Shown: positions 45,209-56,000 of the stretch, piece by piece
Layout: each line of letters starts with the position of its first letter
How positions within the stretch are numbered: the first letter of the stretch is position 1
NCBI GenBank assembly: GCA_036785325.1
Contig: JAXIVH010000033.1
Span: 2,426,010 to 2,490,009 of the forward strand
Source: Urophycis tenuis
Lineage: Eukaryota > Chordata > Actinopteri > Gadiformes > Phycidae
DNA length: 64,000 nucleotides
Reading direction: 5' to 3'
Program-made: the position numbers and the translations under genes
The notes under the pieces: generated by a model
What the model was told of the DNA's origin: nothing
What the model saw: the letters and a program-made list of their open reading frames with translations, nothing else
The model's database searches: none

Positions 45209-46108
45209 ATCACAGGTAACACACACACACACACCATCACAGGTAACACACACACAGTCCCTCCCCCCAGGAGACGGCAGGGGGCTGTGGCGCGTGGCCC
45301 ATGTGACCCTGCAGCAGACGGAGAAGTTCCGCTACCTCTTCCAGGGGGTCCGGGGGTCCAACGCCTCCGCGGGGGCCATCTCGCTGGATGACATCACGCT
45401 CAGCGAGACGGTCTGCCCGAGCGCCGTTTGGCAGATTTCAAATTTCTCGAGCCTGGCCCTGGCGCCGGGGGTCCCCGTCACCAGCGGCTGCTTCTCCAGC
45501 CCCGAGGGGTACTCCTTCGGGCTGCGGGTGTACCCCGGGGGGCACAGCGCCCTGCGCCCGGACTACCTGGCCGTGACCTTTCACCTGTGCTCGGGGCCGA
45601 ACGACGCGGTGATGGAGTGGCCGGCGTTGAACCGCCAGGCCAGCGTCACTGTGGTGGACCAGGACCCCGACGCCACGCTCAGGATGTCTGCCAGCCACAG
45701 CTTCACCACCGGTACGCCCCGCCCACCGACAGGCCCCGCCCACTGACAGGCCTTGGACATCATACCGACTATCACTGCTCATTAAGTCATACATAATATT
45801 TATGTTCTTCCAGTTATTAAAGACTGTTGACCCCCCTCTGTGACCTCTGACCCCAGACGCAGCGGGGCCCTGGGTGAGGCCCACCTTGGCCTCCGGGGCC
45901 ACCTTGGACCCTAGCTGCAGCTGTTACCGCGGCAACGACCATGGCTGGTATACCTTCATCTCCCGGGCACAGCTGGAGAGGCGGAGCTTCCTGAAGAACG
46001 ATGACCTCATCATCACAGCCGACTTCAATGGTACCAGGCTTCCTGTTGACAAAATGAAACAAAGAATGAAGAAAGACGACAATACCACATATATACATAC
46101 ATACAGAA

Positions 46109-46143
<35 letters not shown>

Positions 46144-48855
46144 AAGTCAAAGTCAAAGCCTTTATTGTCATTATATGACGGTGCATACAACGAAATTGGG
46201 AATTGACACACACACATACATACATACATACATACATACATACATACACAAGACAAGACATCCAAGACAAGACATAAGGACAGGACAGGAGCAGTAGCAG
46301 TCCAATGGGCCGAGATGCAGGGGAGAGTGGCGGGGTGGGATGAGGGGGTGGCGGGGCCGCGGGCCATGAGGAGGGGAGAGGGCAGTGGAGGGGATTGTTA
46401 GGGTTATGGATAGGGGAGGTCGTAGGCTTGTGAGAAGAGGTTTGTTCTTAAACGGGATTTGAATGTGGGAAGTGAGGGGGTGTCATGAACAGATTCGGGG
46501 AGTGAGTTCCAGAGTCGGGGTGGTGCTGAGGAGAAGGCTCTGTCAGAGTGAGTGTGGAGGAGGATCGGAGGGCTCGGGAGGGTCGATTGGGGGTGAGGAG
46601 ATCTGACAGGTAGGACGGGGCCAGGTGATGGAGAGCTTTAAAAGTCAGGAGTATTTTGAAGGTGATGCGTTGTTTGATGGGGAGCCAGTGAGAGAGAGAG
46701 TGGAGAGGACAGGAGTGATGTGATCACAGGACCGGGTGTGGGTGAGGAGGCGAGCAGCAGCATTTTGGACCATTTGGAGTCTATGGAGGGAGTGAGAGTT
46801 AATGCCAGTGAGGAGGGAGTTGCAGTAGTCCAGACGTGAGGAAATGAAGGCATGGATGAGGGATTCAGCAGCAGAGGGGGAGAGGCAGTGTCTGATCTTG
46901 GCGATGCGGTGGAGGTGGAAATATGAGGTCTTGATGATAGAGCTGACGTGGGGATCGAAGGAGAGAGTGGGATCCAGGGTGACGCCAAGGTTGCGTGCCA
47001 GGGGAGAGGGGGTGATGGTTGAGGTGCCGATGATGAGAGAGACGGTTTTATTGAGGGTGGATTTGGTGCCTATGAGAAGGAGTTCTGTTTTGTCACTGTT
47101 TAGTTGGAGGAAATTGTGGGTCAACCATGATTTTATAGTGGAGATGCAGGTTTCAATGTGGCTGAGGGGAGGGTTTTGGGTGGATTTATCTGGGTGTCGT
47201 CGGCATAGCAGTGGAAGTCCAGGTTGTGTTTGCGGATGATGTGACCAAGGGGGAAAAGGTAGCAGATGAAGAGCAGGGGGCCAAGGACTGAACCCTGGGG
47301 GACCCCCTGCGTAACAGGAGAGAGGGTGGATGAGTGGCCAGAGAGAGAGACGAACTGTTGCCTGTGAGGCAGGAAGTGAGCCATTCGAGTGCGGTGCCCT
47401 CAACACCCAGCTGGTGCAGCCTTGTCAGGAGAATGGTGTGGTTGACCGTGTCGAAGGCTGCGCTGAGGTCGAGTAGTAGCAGGATGTTGAGGGCACCGGA
47501 GTCTGCAGAGATGAGGTCATTGATGACTTTGACAAGGGCAGTTTCAGTGCTGTGGAGTGGGCGGAAACCAGACTGGAGGGGTTCATAGAGGTTGTTTGAC
47601 TAGAGGTGAGTATGGAGTTGGGCGGCGACAATGCGCTCGAGTGTTTTGGAGAAAAATGGCAGGTTGGAGATGGGGCGGTAGTTGGAGAGGTTGGCTGGAT
47701 CCAGGGGGGGGGGGGGGGTTTGAGGATGGGGGTGATGGAGGCAAGTTTGAAGACAGAGGGAACAAGACCGAGGGATAGAGACTGATTGAAGAGGGTGGTG
47801 AGGTGGGGGATGAGGACAGGGAGGCAGGCCTTGGTTAGAGTAGTTGGGAGGGGCTCGAGAGAGAGCAGGTGGTTGACTTGGATGCAGTGATGATATCCAG
47901 AATGTGAGAGGAGTCAACAGGGGAGAAGGCAGTGAGAGAAGGGGGTGGGGGGGGGGTTGGATAGGGAGGGTGAGGGAGATTGGGGGGGGGGGTTAGAGGA
48001 TGCAGTGCTGATGGCGGCAGTCAGGGAGCAGTTGATTTGGGCGATTTTATTGTTGAAGGAAAGAAGAAAAGAGTTACAGAGATCCGGGGAGGATCAGTTG
48101 TGATCGGCAAGATAGATCCAAAACCGCTAAGTCACAGTATATATATATATATATATATATATACTGTATATATTTTGCACATTTACTAAAACATGCAGAC
48201 TCTGTCGTCCCCCAGACTTGACCCACCTCCTCAAGACCGAGGTGATCCCCGTGAAGCCAGCGGCGCACAGCCATGACATCACAGGCAGTGATGACCTCAC
48301 TGGCGGGGGTCCGGTCAGGGAGCGGGGCGTGGCTCTGTCCCGGCAGCGCCGTGCAGCCGCGGGGGACCCCTGCTCCCCCAACCCCTGCCTGCACCGCGGT
48401 GTGTGTGTCGTCACGCGCGGCACGGCCTCATGCAGGTGTGTGTGTGTGTTATAACATGCATAATAATAACACTAGGTTGTAACATTTGATTATAACATGT
48501 GCAACAGTATATTTGCCGTGTTATAGCAGACAAATATAACATGCATAATAATCACACTAGGTTGTAACATGTGATTATAACAGTATATGTTTGCCATCTT
48601 ATAGCAGACAAAAATAACATGCATAATAATCACCCTATGCTATAACATGTGATGTTGACATGGATAATCCCATATTTACCATGTTATAACAGGTGTGCGA
48701 CGGGGCGCGCCACCTTCTACACTGGCGAGAAGTGTCACATGATGCGTTTCCAAGGCAACGTGCTGGGGGCTCTGATCGGGGTTGCCGTGGGAACCATCGT
48801 CATGACGATTTCCATCCTGGCCATCATCAGGAGGCGCCAGCCGGGCTATCTCTGA
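37324..48855 (+). CDS. mep1a: Meprin-alpha-like protease, membrane-anchored
   Basis: Fourteen exons: 37324-37377, 37471-37495, 37624-37677, 37771-37808, 37960-38035, 38116-38233, 38421-38596, 39826-40047, 40512-40658, 41909-42124, 45271-45711, 45857-46030, 48216-48435, 48693-48855. Phases agree; 707 aa (human meprin alpha 746). Signal peptide (CPLLGLLLLLT), propeptide with FQGD aspartate-switch, astacin domain with zinc site HELLHALGFYHE at 150-161 and Met-turn SIMHY at 205-209, MAM, MATH, a linker with furin-like RQRR at 623-626, EGF module with six Cys (633-668), membrane helix about 677-699, and short tail RRRQPGYL. RQRR before the EGF and the short tail match meprin alpha, which is cleaved in transit and shed. 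Meprins cut matrix proteins and peptides at epithelial surfaces, in gut and kidney in mammals. Introns are swollen by repeats and two LINEs. Confidence 0.94.
37565..37623. repeat. (TG)n up to the exon 3 acceptor
   Basis: The TG run ends GTGTGTCAG directly at exon 3 (37624) and takes the place of the polypyrimidine tract. Confidence 0.92.
38600..39310. repeat. 29-bp minisatellite, mep1a intron 7
   Basis: About 24 units on CACTAGACTAGACTACATTA + GGTTAGCGA. The array begins about 15 bp after the exon 7 donor, with its first degenerate copies in TGCACTAGACTGGGTTAGG. The rest of the intron up to 39825 has no recognised content. Confidence 0.92.
40056..40109. repeat. (CA)n just after the exon 8 donor
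   Basis: The donor GTGAGTT at 40048 is followed at once by about 27 CA units. Confidence 0.95.
40160..40490. repeat. About 20-bp minisatellite, mep1a intron 8
   Basis: Degenerate units on GACTGTGGATTAGAAG and GATTGTGGATTAGACA fill the intron almost to the exon 9 acceptor at 40511. Confidence 0.85.
40661..40714. repeat. (AC)n at the exon 9 donor
   Basis: The donor is itself part of the repeat: GG then GTACACACAC from 40659. The 3' end of the same intron (41865-41908) is GT-rich (GTTGTGGTTGTGTGTG), so the ends are complementary. Confidence 0.95.
41744..41807. repeat. (AC)n in mep1a intron 9
   Basis: About 32 AC units, about 100 bp before the exon 10 acceptor. The preceding 40740-41740 has no recognised gene. 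Confidence 0.95.
42125..45256. repeat. Array of copied exon 10 donors, mep1a intron 10
   Basis: The exon ends CACCATCACAG with donor GTAACAC (junction 42124/42125). The junction CACCATCACAGGTAACAC then recurs about 30 times (variants ACCGTCACAGG, GGTACC), separated by (AC)n runs of variable length. A LINE at about 42346-44220 splits the array into a short left part and a long right part ending about 15 bp before the exon 11 acceptor at 45270. Confidence 0.95.
42346..44100 (-). mobile_element. Internally deleted non-LTR retrotransposon
   Basis: On the minus strand an open frame of 331 codons (43363-42368) joins an endonuclease-RT linker (LREQIALQLSKLPETPADPD) directly to the C-terminal region: LSTLLYGSETWTPYQRHF, LLARKHLRWVGHVIRMPAHR, and a C2H2 finger CLSCGKLCGSRIGLYSHMAM with following H. 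The catalytic RT blocks between are missing. Endonuclease remnants continue to about 43600, and the far end is not sharply defined. It resembles I/Nimb or RTE-type elements, but I cannot choose. It sits inside the donor-copy array of mep1a intron 10. Confidence 0.75.
46141..48060 (-). mobile_element. 5'-truncated L2-type LINE, mep1a intron 12
   Basis: Minus-strand frames contain LSNYRPISNLPFFSKTLERI, the RT motif GVPQGSVLGPLLF, the catalytic CYADDTQ, and C-terminal RNLGVTLDPTLSFDPHVSSI and SRLDYCNSLLTGINSHSL, spread over several frames, so it is dead. The 3' end (low coordinates) is GACAATAAAGGCTTTGACTT with TTTGAC repeats, next to CATA and CA microsatellites at 46081-46255. Confidence 0.85.
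48138..48172. repeat. (TA)n microsatellite
   Basis: AT dinucleotide repeat 45-80 bp before the mep1a exon 13 acceptor. Confidence 0.85.
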
Positions 48856-50073
48856 ACCACTCAGGTTTTCCCATCATGTAATATTCTGGAGATGTAATGT
48901 TCAGAGGCGTTCATATGTGAATATAACATAACAATCATGATGTCATTATATCATCTCTGGGTAAATGCTGTTCATATTCCTTCATGTTTAGAAACGCTGG
49001 AGTGATTCTGGGTGGTGTTGCTTAAGTGGGTGGGCGTCACCCCTCAGCCTTTACTTTCTACCTGCAGTTGCCTCCACATGAGACACAGCTGTTCATCCAG
49101 AAGTATGCAGCCACTACCACGCTGTATTGTATGTGAGGGACATTTCTAAAGACCTCAGTGGTTCACTGGTGCTGACCTCATCACCAGGGGCTGATTCAGT
49201 CACATTCACACAGAATAAACTTTATTGACACACCACGTTCAGACAGAATAAACTTTATTGACACACCACATTCAGACAAAATAAACTTTTTGATTCTTTT
49301 TTTATTATTGACAGCAACGTGCAGCGTTGTTCGTCAGGGATACAAGTCAGTAATGTGTTGATTGAACCTTTTTGATCTACAGAATCAAATGAGATGTCTC
49401 AGGTGAATAATTACAACTTCACATTTCTGACCTTCAATCTTGTTAGTTTTCAGTTTTTTTTTTTACAGATCATCTTTGGTTGTTGTCTAAGGCTATATAA
49501 TAATGATAACTATTCCAATATTTAAACTATTAGCATATTGAGACGTTGTCTACTACTCCTAAGTAGATCTTCATGCTGTGCCTCTGTGGCCAAATATTAG
49601 GAACATTTTATCTAAATAGCAGATATCTCAATACTAGTCATGTCATTCATCACATTACACTCATTTAAATAAATATTCAAATAAATTCAATTGCAATTTA
49701 ATGCAGTCATTTCCTTTGTACTTCATGTGTGCTATACAAAACATTTGTACATCCGCTATGCAGGTAAACACACTGTGTACAGTGTCCTTTAAATACTACT
49801 ATATGTACATGTCTACACTTTAGGTACAGCTTGTACTATAACTAAACATACATTAGTTAAGTATAACTACTAGGTGATTAACTAGCTGACATCGGCTTCT
49901 GAAGCTGCTGACCTGGCAGCTTCTCCTCCTGCTCTTCTGAAACATCTCCACTCTCGTCTCCTACAAACAAACCGTGATGATGAAAATATGACCTCCTTTA
50001 CATCACCCACACCACAACCACCTCCTCCATCACCGCCACCGCCTCCGTCGCCTCCACCCCCTTCACACCCACC
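48856..50073. other. Convergent 3' ends of mep1a and adgrf
   Basis: Likely mep1a 3' UTR: AATAAA at 49214-49219, 49247-49252 and 49280-49285, sitting in a roughly 33-bp direct repeat (GAATAAACTTTATTGACACA). TTTATT near 49300 could serve as the adgrf signal on the other strand. No further gene is seen. Confidence 0.55.
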
Positions 50074-53000
50074 TCAGTTCTTCGAGGTGTTGGTTGTGTT
50101 GTTCTCACTCTTGTCTCCTGACGACGTCTGGGGGAGAGGGAGGAACATGAGAGTCTAGACATTGTCTGGATGTGGAGATGTGCTGACAGAACCTGCTCTT
50201 ACCTTGGCCATTATGAGCTTGAGCACCTCATCGCGTACCTGGGTCGGTCCAAACAGAGTCAGGCTCTCGTCAATGTAACCACAATAAGGATGGACTTAAG
50301 TACAGTGTGACAACTCGTGTATGTTAAAAGTGTTTCAATCCTACCCTTTGTTCCGCAAGAACGCCTGTCAAGAATAGGAATAAGCCCTGGGAATACAAGG
50401 TCAATACAATGAATGGAAACAGAACACTTGTAAGTATTAAGAAAAATATATACTGTACATACATATACATACAGTATATATAGAGTAAATGAGACATGAC
50501 TTATTTAATAGGGCTCCATTAGGAATAAGGAGGGCTCAGGGCTGCTTCATTAGGACTAAGGAGGGCTCAGGGCTCCTTCATTAGGACTAAGGAGGGCTCA
50601 GGGCTCCTTCATTGGGACTAAGGAGGGCTCAGGGCTCCTTCATTGGGACTAAGGAGGGCTCAGGGCTCCTTCATTAGGACTAAAGAGGGCTCAGGGCTCC
50701 TTCATTAACACTAAGGATGCCTCCGGGTAGAATTCCGTCCTTGGGGGTCAAAGACAGAACCCTTGGGCTGGGAATCAGACACTCACAACAACGCTGCAGT
50801 AGCTGTGTTGGTACCTGGAAGGTGTTGAGGATGGTGAAGGCGTAGTTGATGAAGATGACGAAACCGGGCTGTGTAGTTCCGTCGACGGATGCTTCATCAC
50901 TGGACTCACCCAGGAGGAGCAGGACGAAGCCCAGGATCCACGTGACCCCGAAGGCTGGCGTGAGGAACAGTATCACCTTCAGGATGCTCTTGGCGGTGTC
51001 TTTATCAGTTTTGTTGGCATCAGGGACGGCGGTCTTGGTGAGTGTGATGATGACCACACACATAGAGAAGATGTTGGTGAGGATCACAATTCCCACGGGC
51101 AGCAGGAAGGCGTGGATGGACCCCCTCAGCAGACCATCGTAGGTCAGCCAGCAGGTCTCCTTCTTCAGGTACTCCCCGCCAGTGTATCTGTAGTAAACAT
51201 AGGAGCAGCCCACGATGAGCATGGGGACAACGTAGCCCACGATGCTGGAGAGGAACATGAAGACCCTCTTCCTCAGAGGGTTGAAGACGAAGATGAGCTG
51301 GTGGACGAGCATGACGCTGAGGCACAGCATCCAGCAGAACATAGTGAGGAAAAAGAAGTGCTTGCAGATGGTGAAGACGAGGCACATGGTTTCGCTGATC
51401 TTGTTGGGGAAGGCGGACGCCAAGAAGCAGAGGTCGGCCAGGAGGAGGCTGACAGCGATGTTGACCAGAGACGTGTGGCGGAAGTGCGAGAGGTTGCTCT
51501 TGACAACGGCAGACCACACGAGGGCCTCGACGATGAGGAAGAGGAGCAGGGCGCAGATGGACACGCCCAGACCCAGGTAGGTGATTTCATCCATGAAGGG
51601 CAGAATCAGGGTGGTTTTCGACATCAGGGCGGAGAACGGCGTCAGATGAGTGCAGCTGCAGATGGTTTGATTTCCGTCATCGCCGGTAAACAGCTTGCAG
51701 CCCTTGTCGGACCACTGGTGTGACGTGATGTTCCAGAACACGCAGGTGACCATGGTGTAGTTTAGGTGCTCCCTGGGGAACTCCAGCTGGATGTTGACGG
51801 CGTCACCGCTGCTGTTCTGTAACGTGGCCGACACCACCAGGCTGGCCGTCTTGCTCTGCTTGTTTTCTCTCTCCAGTTTTTCGGCCAGGTTTTTCACTGC
51901 CATGGTCTTGATGATGCCCTGGCTGTTGTTCAGGTTGACGGCCACTCCAAACACGTTCTGATTGCAGTCCTGCTCCACCAGGCTGTTACAGATGCTGAGC
52001 TTGATGTTCTCCTTGTCCACCCCCTTGCTGGTGTTGGCCTGGATGTTTTGCACCAGGCCCTCAACAGACTCCAGGTAGTTGGAGGACATGGAGTTCTGGA
52101 TGGTCATGTTGACGGCCTCCCATGATTGGTTAAGCATGTTGCTGGCCGCACCAATCAGATTCTGAAAGAGGAAAGACGATGACATCACACAACTGCAGTG
52201 TTTTTATATAGAGCAGAGACAGCGTTGAAACGTCGATACATGTTAGCAGTGTCATTCTCACAGGAAGTAGAGGATCCTTGAGAGCGACGTTTCCTGACGC
52301 CACGGCCATCGTGTTGAGGATGTTGATGGAGGCGCTGAGGTCCGCAATGTCCTCCTCGGAGCCAGAGTTCTTGGTGGAGCCGTTGTTCAGGCCCCCAAAG
52401 ATGGTCTCGGCCACCGTCTGGGTCGCGCCAAAGCCTTGTTTGAAGCTCTGGGAAACATCAGGTTTTTAGTTCGCCCCTTGGTTTTTACATACGTCTGTGA
52501 ATGCTGCTGACCAAAATGGTCTCTTGCTCTCTGGTTTCTGAATGGGCAGGGAGAGCCCAGTGGGTTCTGATCTAATCCAAAACCTGACCCCATACAGTAA
52601 TGATTCTGAGATGAGAAATATGCATTAATTCATTAATATATTCATACTGTTAGCTGTAAGTGTCAAGCTATAGATGTTACTAGTCGTAGGTAGAGATGGT
52701 TATTATTACTAGCGGTAAGTAGAGGTGGTTAGTCCTACTAGCTGTAAGTAGAGGTGGTTAGTACTACTAGCTGTAGGTAGAGGTGGTTAGTACTACTAGC
52801 TGTAGGTAGAGGTGGTTAGTACTACTAGCTGTAGGTAGAGGTGGTTAGTACTACTAGCTGTAGGTAGAGGTGGTTAGTACTACTAGCTGTAGGTAGAGGT
52901 GGTTAGTACTACTAGCTGTAGGTAGAGGTGGTTAGTACTACTAGCTGTAAGTAGAGGTGGTTAGTACTACTAGCTGTAGGTAGAGGTGGTTAGTACTACT

Positions 53001-56000
53001 AGCTGTAGGTAGAGGTGGTTAGTACTACTAGCTGTAGGTAGAGGTGGTTAGTACTACTAGCTGTAGGTAGAGGTGGTTAGTACTACTAGCTGTAGGTAGA
53101 GGTGGTTAGTACTACTAGCTGTAGGTAGAGGTGGTTAGTACTACTAGCTGTAAGTAGAGGTGGTTAGTACTACTAGCTGTAGGTAGAGGTGGTTAGTACT
53201 ACTAGCTGTAGGTAGAGGTGGTTAGTACTACTAGCTGTAGGTAGAGGTGGTTAGTACTACTAGCTGTAGGTAGAGGTGGTTAGTACTACTAGCTGTAGGT
53301 AGAGGTGGTTAGTACTACTAGCTGTAAGTAGAGGTGGTTAGTACTACTAGCTGTAGGTAGAGGTGGTTAGTACTACTAGCTGTAAGTAGAGGTGGTTAGT
53401 ACTACTAGCTGTAGGTAGAGGTGGTTAGTACTACTAGCTGTAAGTAGAGGTGGTTAGTACTACTAGCTGTAGGTAGAGGTGGTTAGTACTACTAGCTGTA
53501 GGTAGAGGTGGTTAGTACTACTAGCTGTAGGTAGAGTTGGTTAGTACTACTAGCTGTAGGTAGAGGTGGTTAGTACTACTAGCTGTAAGTAGAGGTGGTT
53601 AGTACTACTAGCTGTAGGTAGAGGTGGTTAGTACTACTAGCTGTAGGTAGAGTTGGTTAGTACTACTAGCTGTAGGTAGAGGTGGTTAGTACTACTAGCT
53701 GTAGGTAGAGGTGGTTAGTACTACTAGCTGTAAGTAGAGTTGGTTAGTACTACTAGCTGTAGGTAGAGGTGGTTAGTACTACTAGCTGTAAGTAGAGGTG
53801 GTTAGTACTACTAGCTGTAGGTAGAGGTGGTTAGTACTACTAGCTGTAGGTAGAGGTGGTTAGTACTACTAGCTGTAAGTAGAGGTGGTTAGTACTACTA
53901 GCTGTAGGTAGAGGTGGTTAGTACTACTAGCTGTAGGTAGAGGTGGTTAGTACTGCTAGCTGTAGGTAGAGGTGGTTAGTACTACTAGCTGTAGGTAGAG
54001 GTGGTTAGTACTACTAGCTGTAGGTAGAGGTGGTTAGTACTGCTAGCTGTAGGTAGAGGTGGTTAGTACTACTAGCTGTAGGTAGAGTTGGTTCCTTACA
54101 TCAGCAGTTTTCAAGACTTCATTCAGCTCGGTGGAGACACACTGGTAGTAGGTGTCCTGCCAGGCGCTGCCCACGCAGGTGCGGGAGCTGTAGCCCACCC
54201 GGTCGCTGCTGCAGGTGCGGTTGAACACGGTGTTTCCGGCGGGGGTCCGAGGCCACATCTGGTTCTTCAGAACCTCCTCCTCGCAGAAAGGTGCGCCAGC
54301 TAAAAGCACCATGGAGTTGAGTCTACAGGTAATAGTACAAGTAATACTACAAGAAATACTACAAGTTATACTACAAGCTATACTACAAGTTATACTACAA
54401 GTAATACTACAGGTGATACTACAGGTAAGTAGTAGTAAGTTAGAGGTCATACTATGGTATACCTGCATGTAATGTTATACTACAGGGAGTAGTACAAGTT
54501 AAACTAAGTGGTCCTGTTCTAAAGCTGATACAGCGTCTTTCATAAAGAACACTGTATCTTTCCGTTATGAATGACGATGTTAAACATTTTTACCGTAAAC
54601 GACTCCAACGTCCAATCGAATGGATTTCTCCTGGCACATCTGGTTGGTGAAGGTGATGTTGAAGTAGTGGGCCAGTGGGCTGGCCGTGCAGCTGACGGGG
54701 TGGATGAAGACGTAGTGAAACCCATCCACTAGCTCTGAAGGAAGGCGCATGTTCTTGTTGAGCAGGTTTCAGCAGAATGGGGTTGTATTCAAATAGTCCA
54801 CTTTTGCCCTATACAGTTCACTATTTAGGGTGTCCCCATTGTAAAGTATTGTTCAGAATGTGAGTGTACACATCTGGTTCTGTGTACAGCTTGCTACTTA
54901 ATGCCCATGAGCAAAATGAACACGTTCCCATACATGTGATGCTTTATGCAGATGTTCACAGGATGACGTCTCATGGCTTGTTAAGGCTGATGTTGACGTG
55001 TGTTGTTACCAACACACGTCACAAAGAGGGATTTATAGAGGATAATTAGTGTCTGAGTTCCCGCTATATGCCTACTTGTTCCATAAATAGTGTACTATAT
55101 AGTGTTAATTATGTAGACAATAGGGAGTGAGGGAACAAGCAATTTCCCCCCATTGTTCCCTCATTCCCTAGCCCAATGGTACCCAGCCTGGGACTGAGGT
55201 GAAGATATGTTGTCTCCTTACTAACTGGCTGGAGATGGTCCTGAAACTTGCCCCGGTAGGACCATTCGACCTTGAAATCCTCGCTGGAGTTGGCTATGAT
55301 GGCGGTCACCTTGACCTTCACCGTATCCTCCAGGCCGCTGGAGCAGTCCACGGTCAGCGGGTCCACCAACATCTCCACAGTGTCTGGGAGCAGGGCCACT
55401 GAGAGGCCCAGCTGGGCCGCGTGCTTCACAGAGCCCTCGGAGAACTCACACTTAAACACACCTGTGGGTCGGGACGCGTGTAGCATTGAGTCTCTGAGTC
55501 TTCAGTGGACAGAAGCAAAGCGGCGCATTTGAAACCCGAAGAAACGGCATCACTGTTGACTACAGATACAGTATATTTGTAATGCCGCTGTGATTGGCCG
55601 CATGTCTAGCTAGATTGAATATCCCTGTGTTTATTAGCTAGGTTTAGATGGTTTCCCCTGTTTATGAGCTACTTTTTTAACGGCCGTGTTAGTTCATTAG
55701 CTGAATGTAAAAGCCCAGTGTATATGAGCTAGCTTTAAATATTTCTGTATTTATTTCCGCGTGACCTTTAAACATCTGTTTGTTAGTAAGCTTGAGATGT
55801 CTGCGCGCGTTGGCTTCACTGAATGTTTCTCTGCTGGTTTCTGAGCGGGCGTCTCCTCACCTGCCCAGTTCCCCGTCACCTGCTTCAGGGTGAGGGTGAG
55901 GCACGAGGGGAAGAAGGCATCTACCCCGCAGTCGTTGGTGATCATCGCTACGCTGCCATTGCCCAGATCCGCAAAGTCTTCCCCCTTGCTCATGGTCCAC

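Noticed and set aside
42125..45256. CRISPR-like regular spacing of repeats
   Set aside because: The spacers are (AC)n, not unique sequence, and the unit is a splice donor in a vertebrate gene.
51112..51723. 203-codon plus-strand ORF over the adgrf 7TM exon
   Set aside because: Acidic shadow frame of the receptor coding strand with no independent support.
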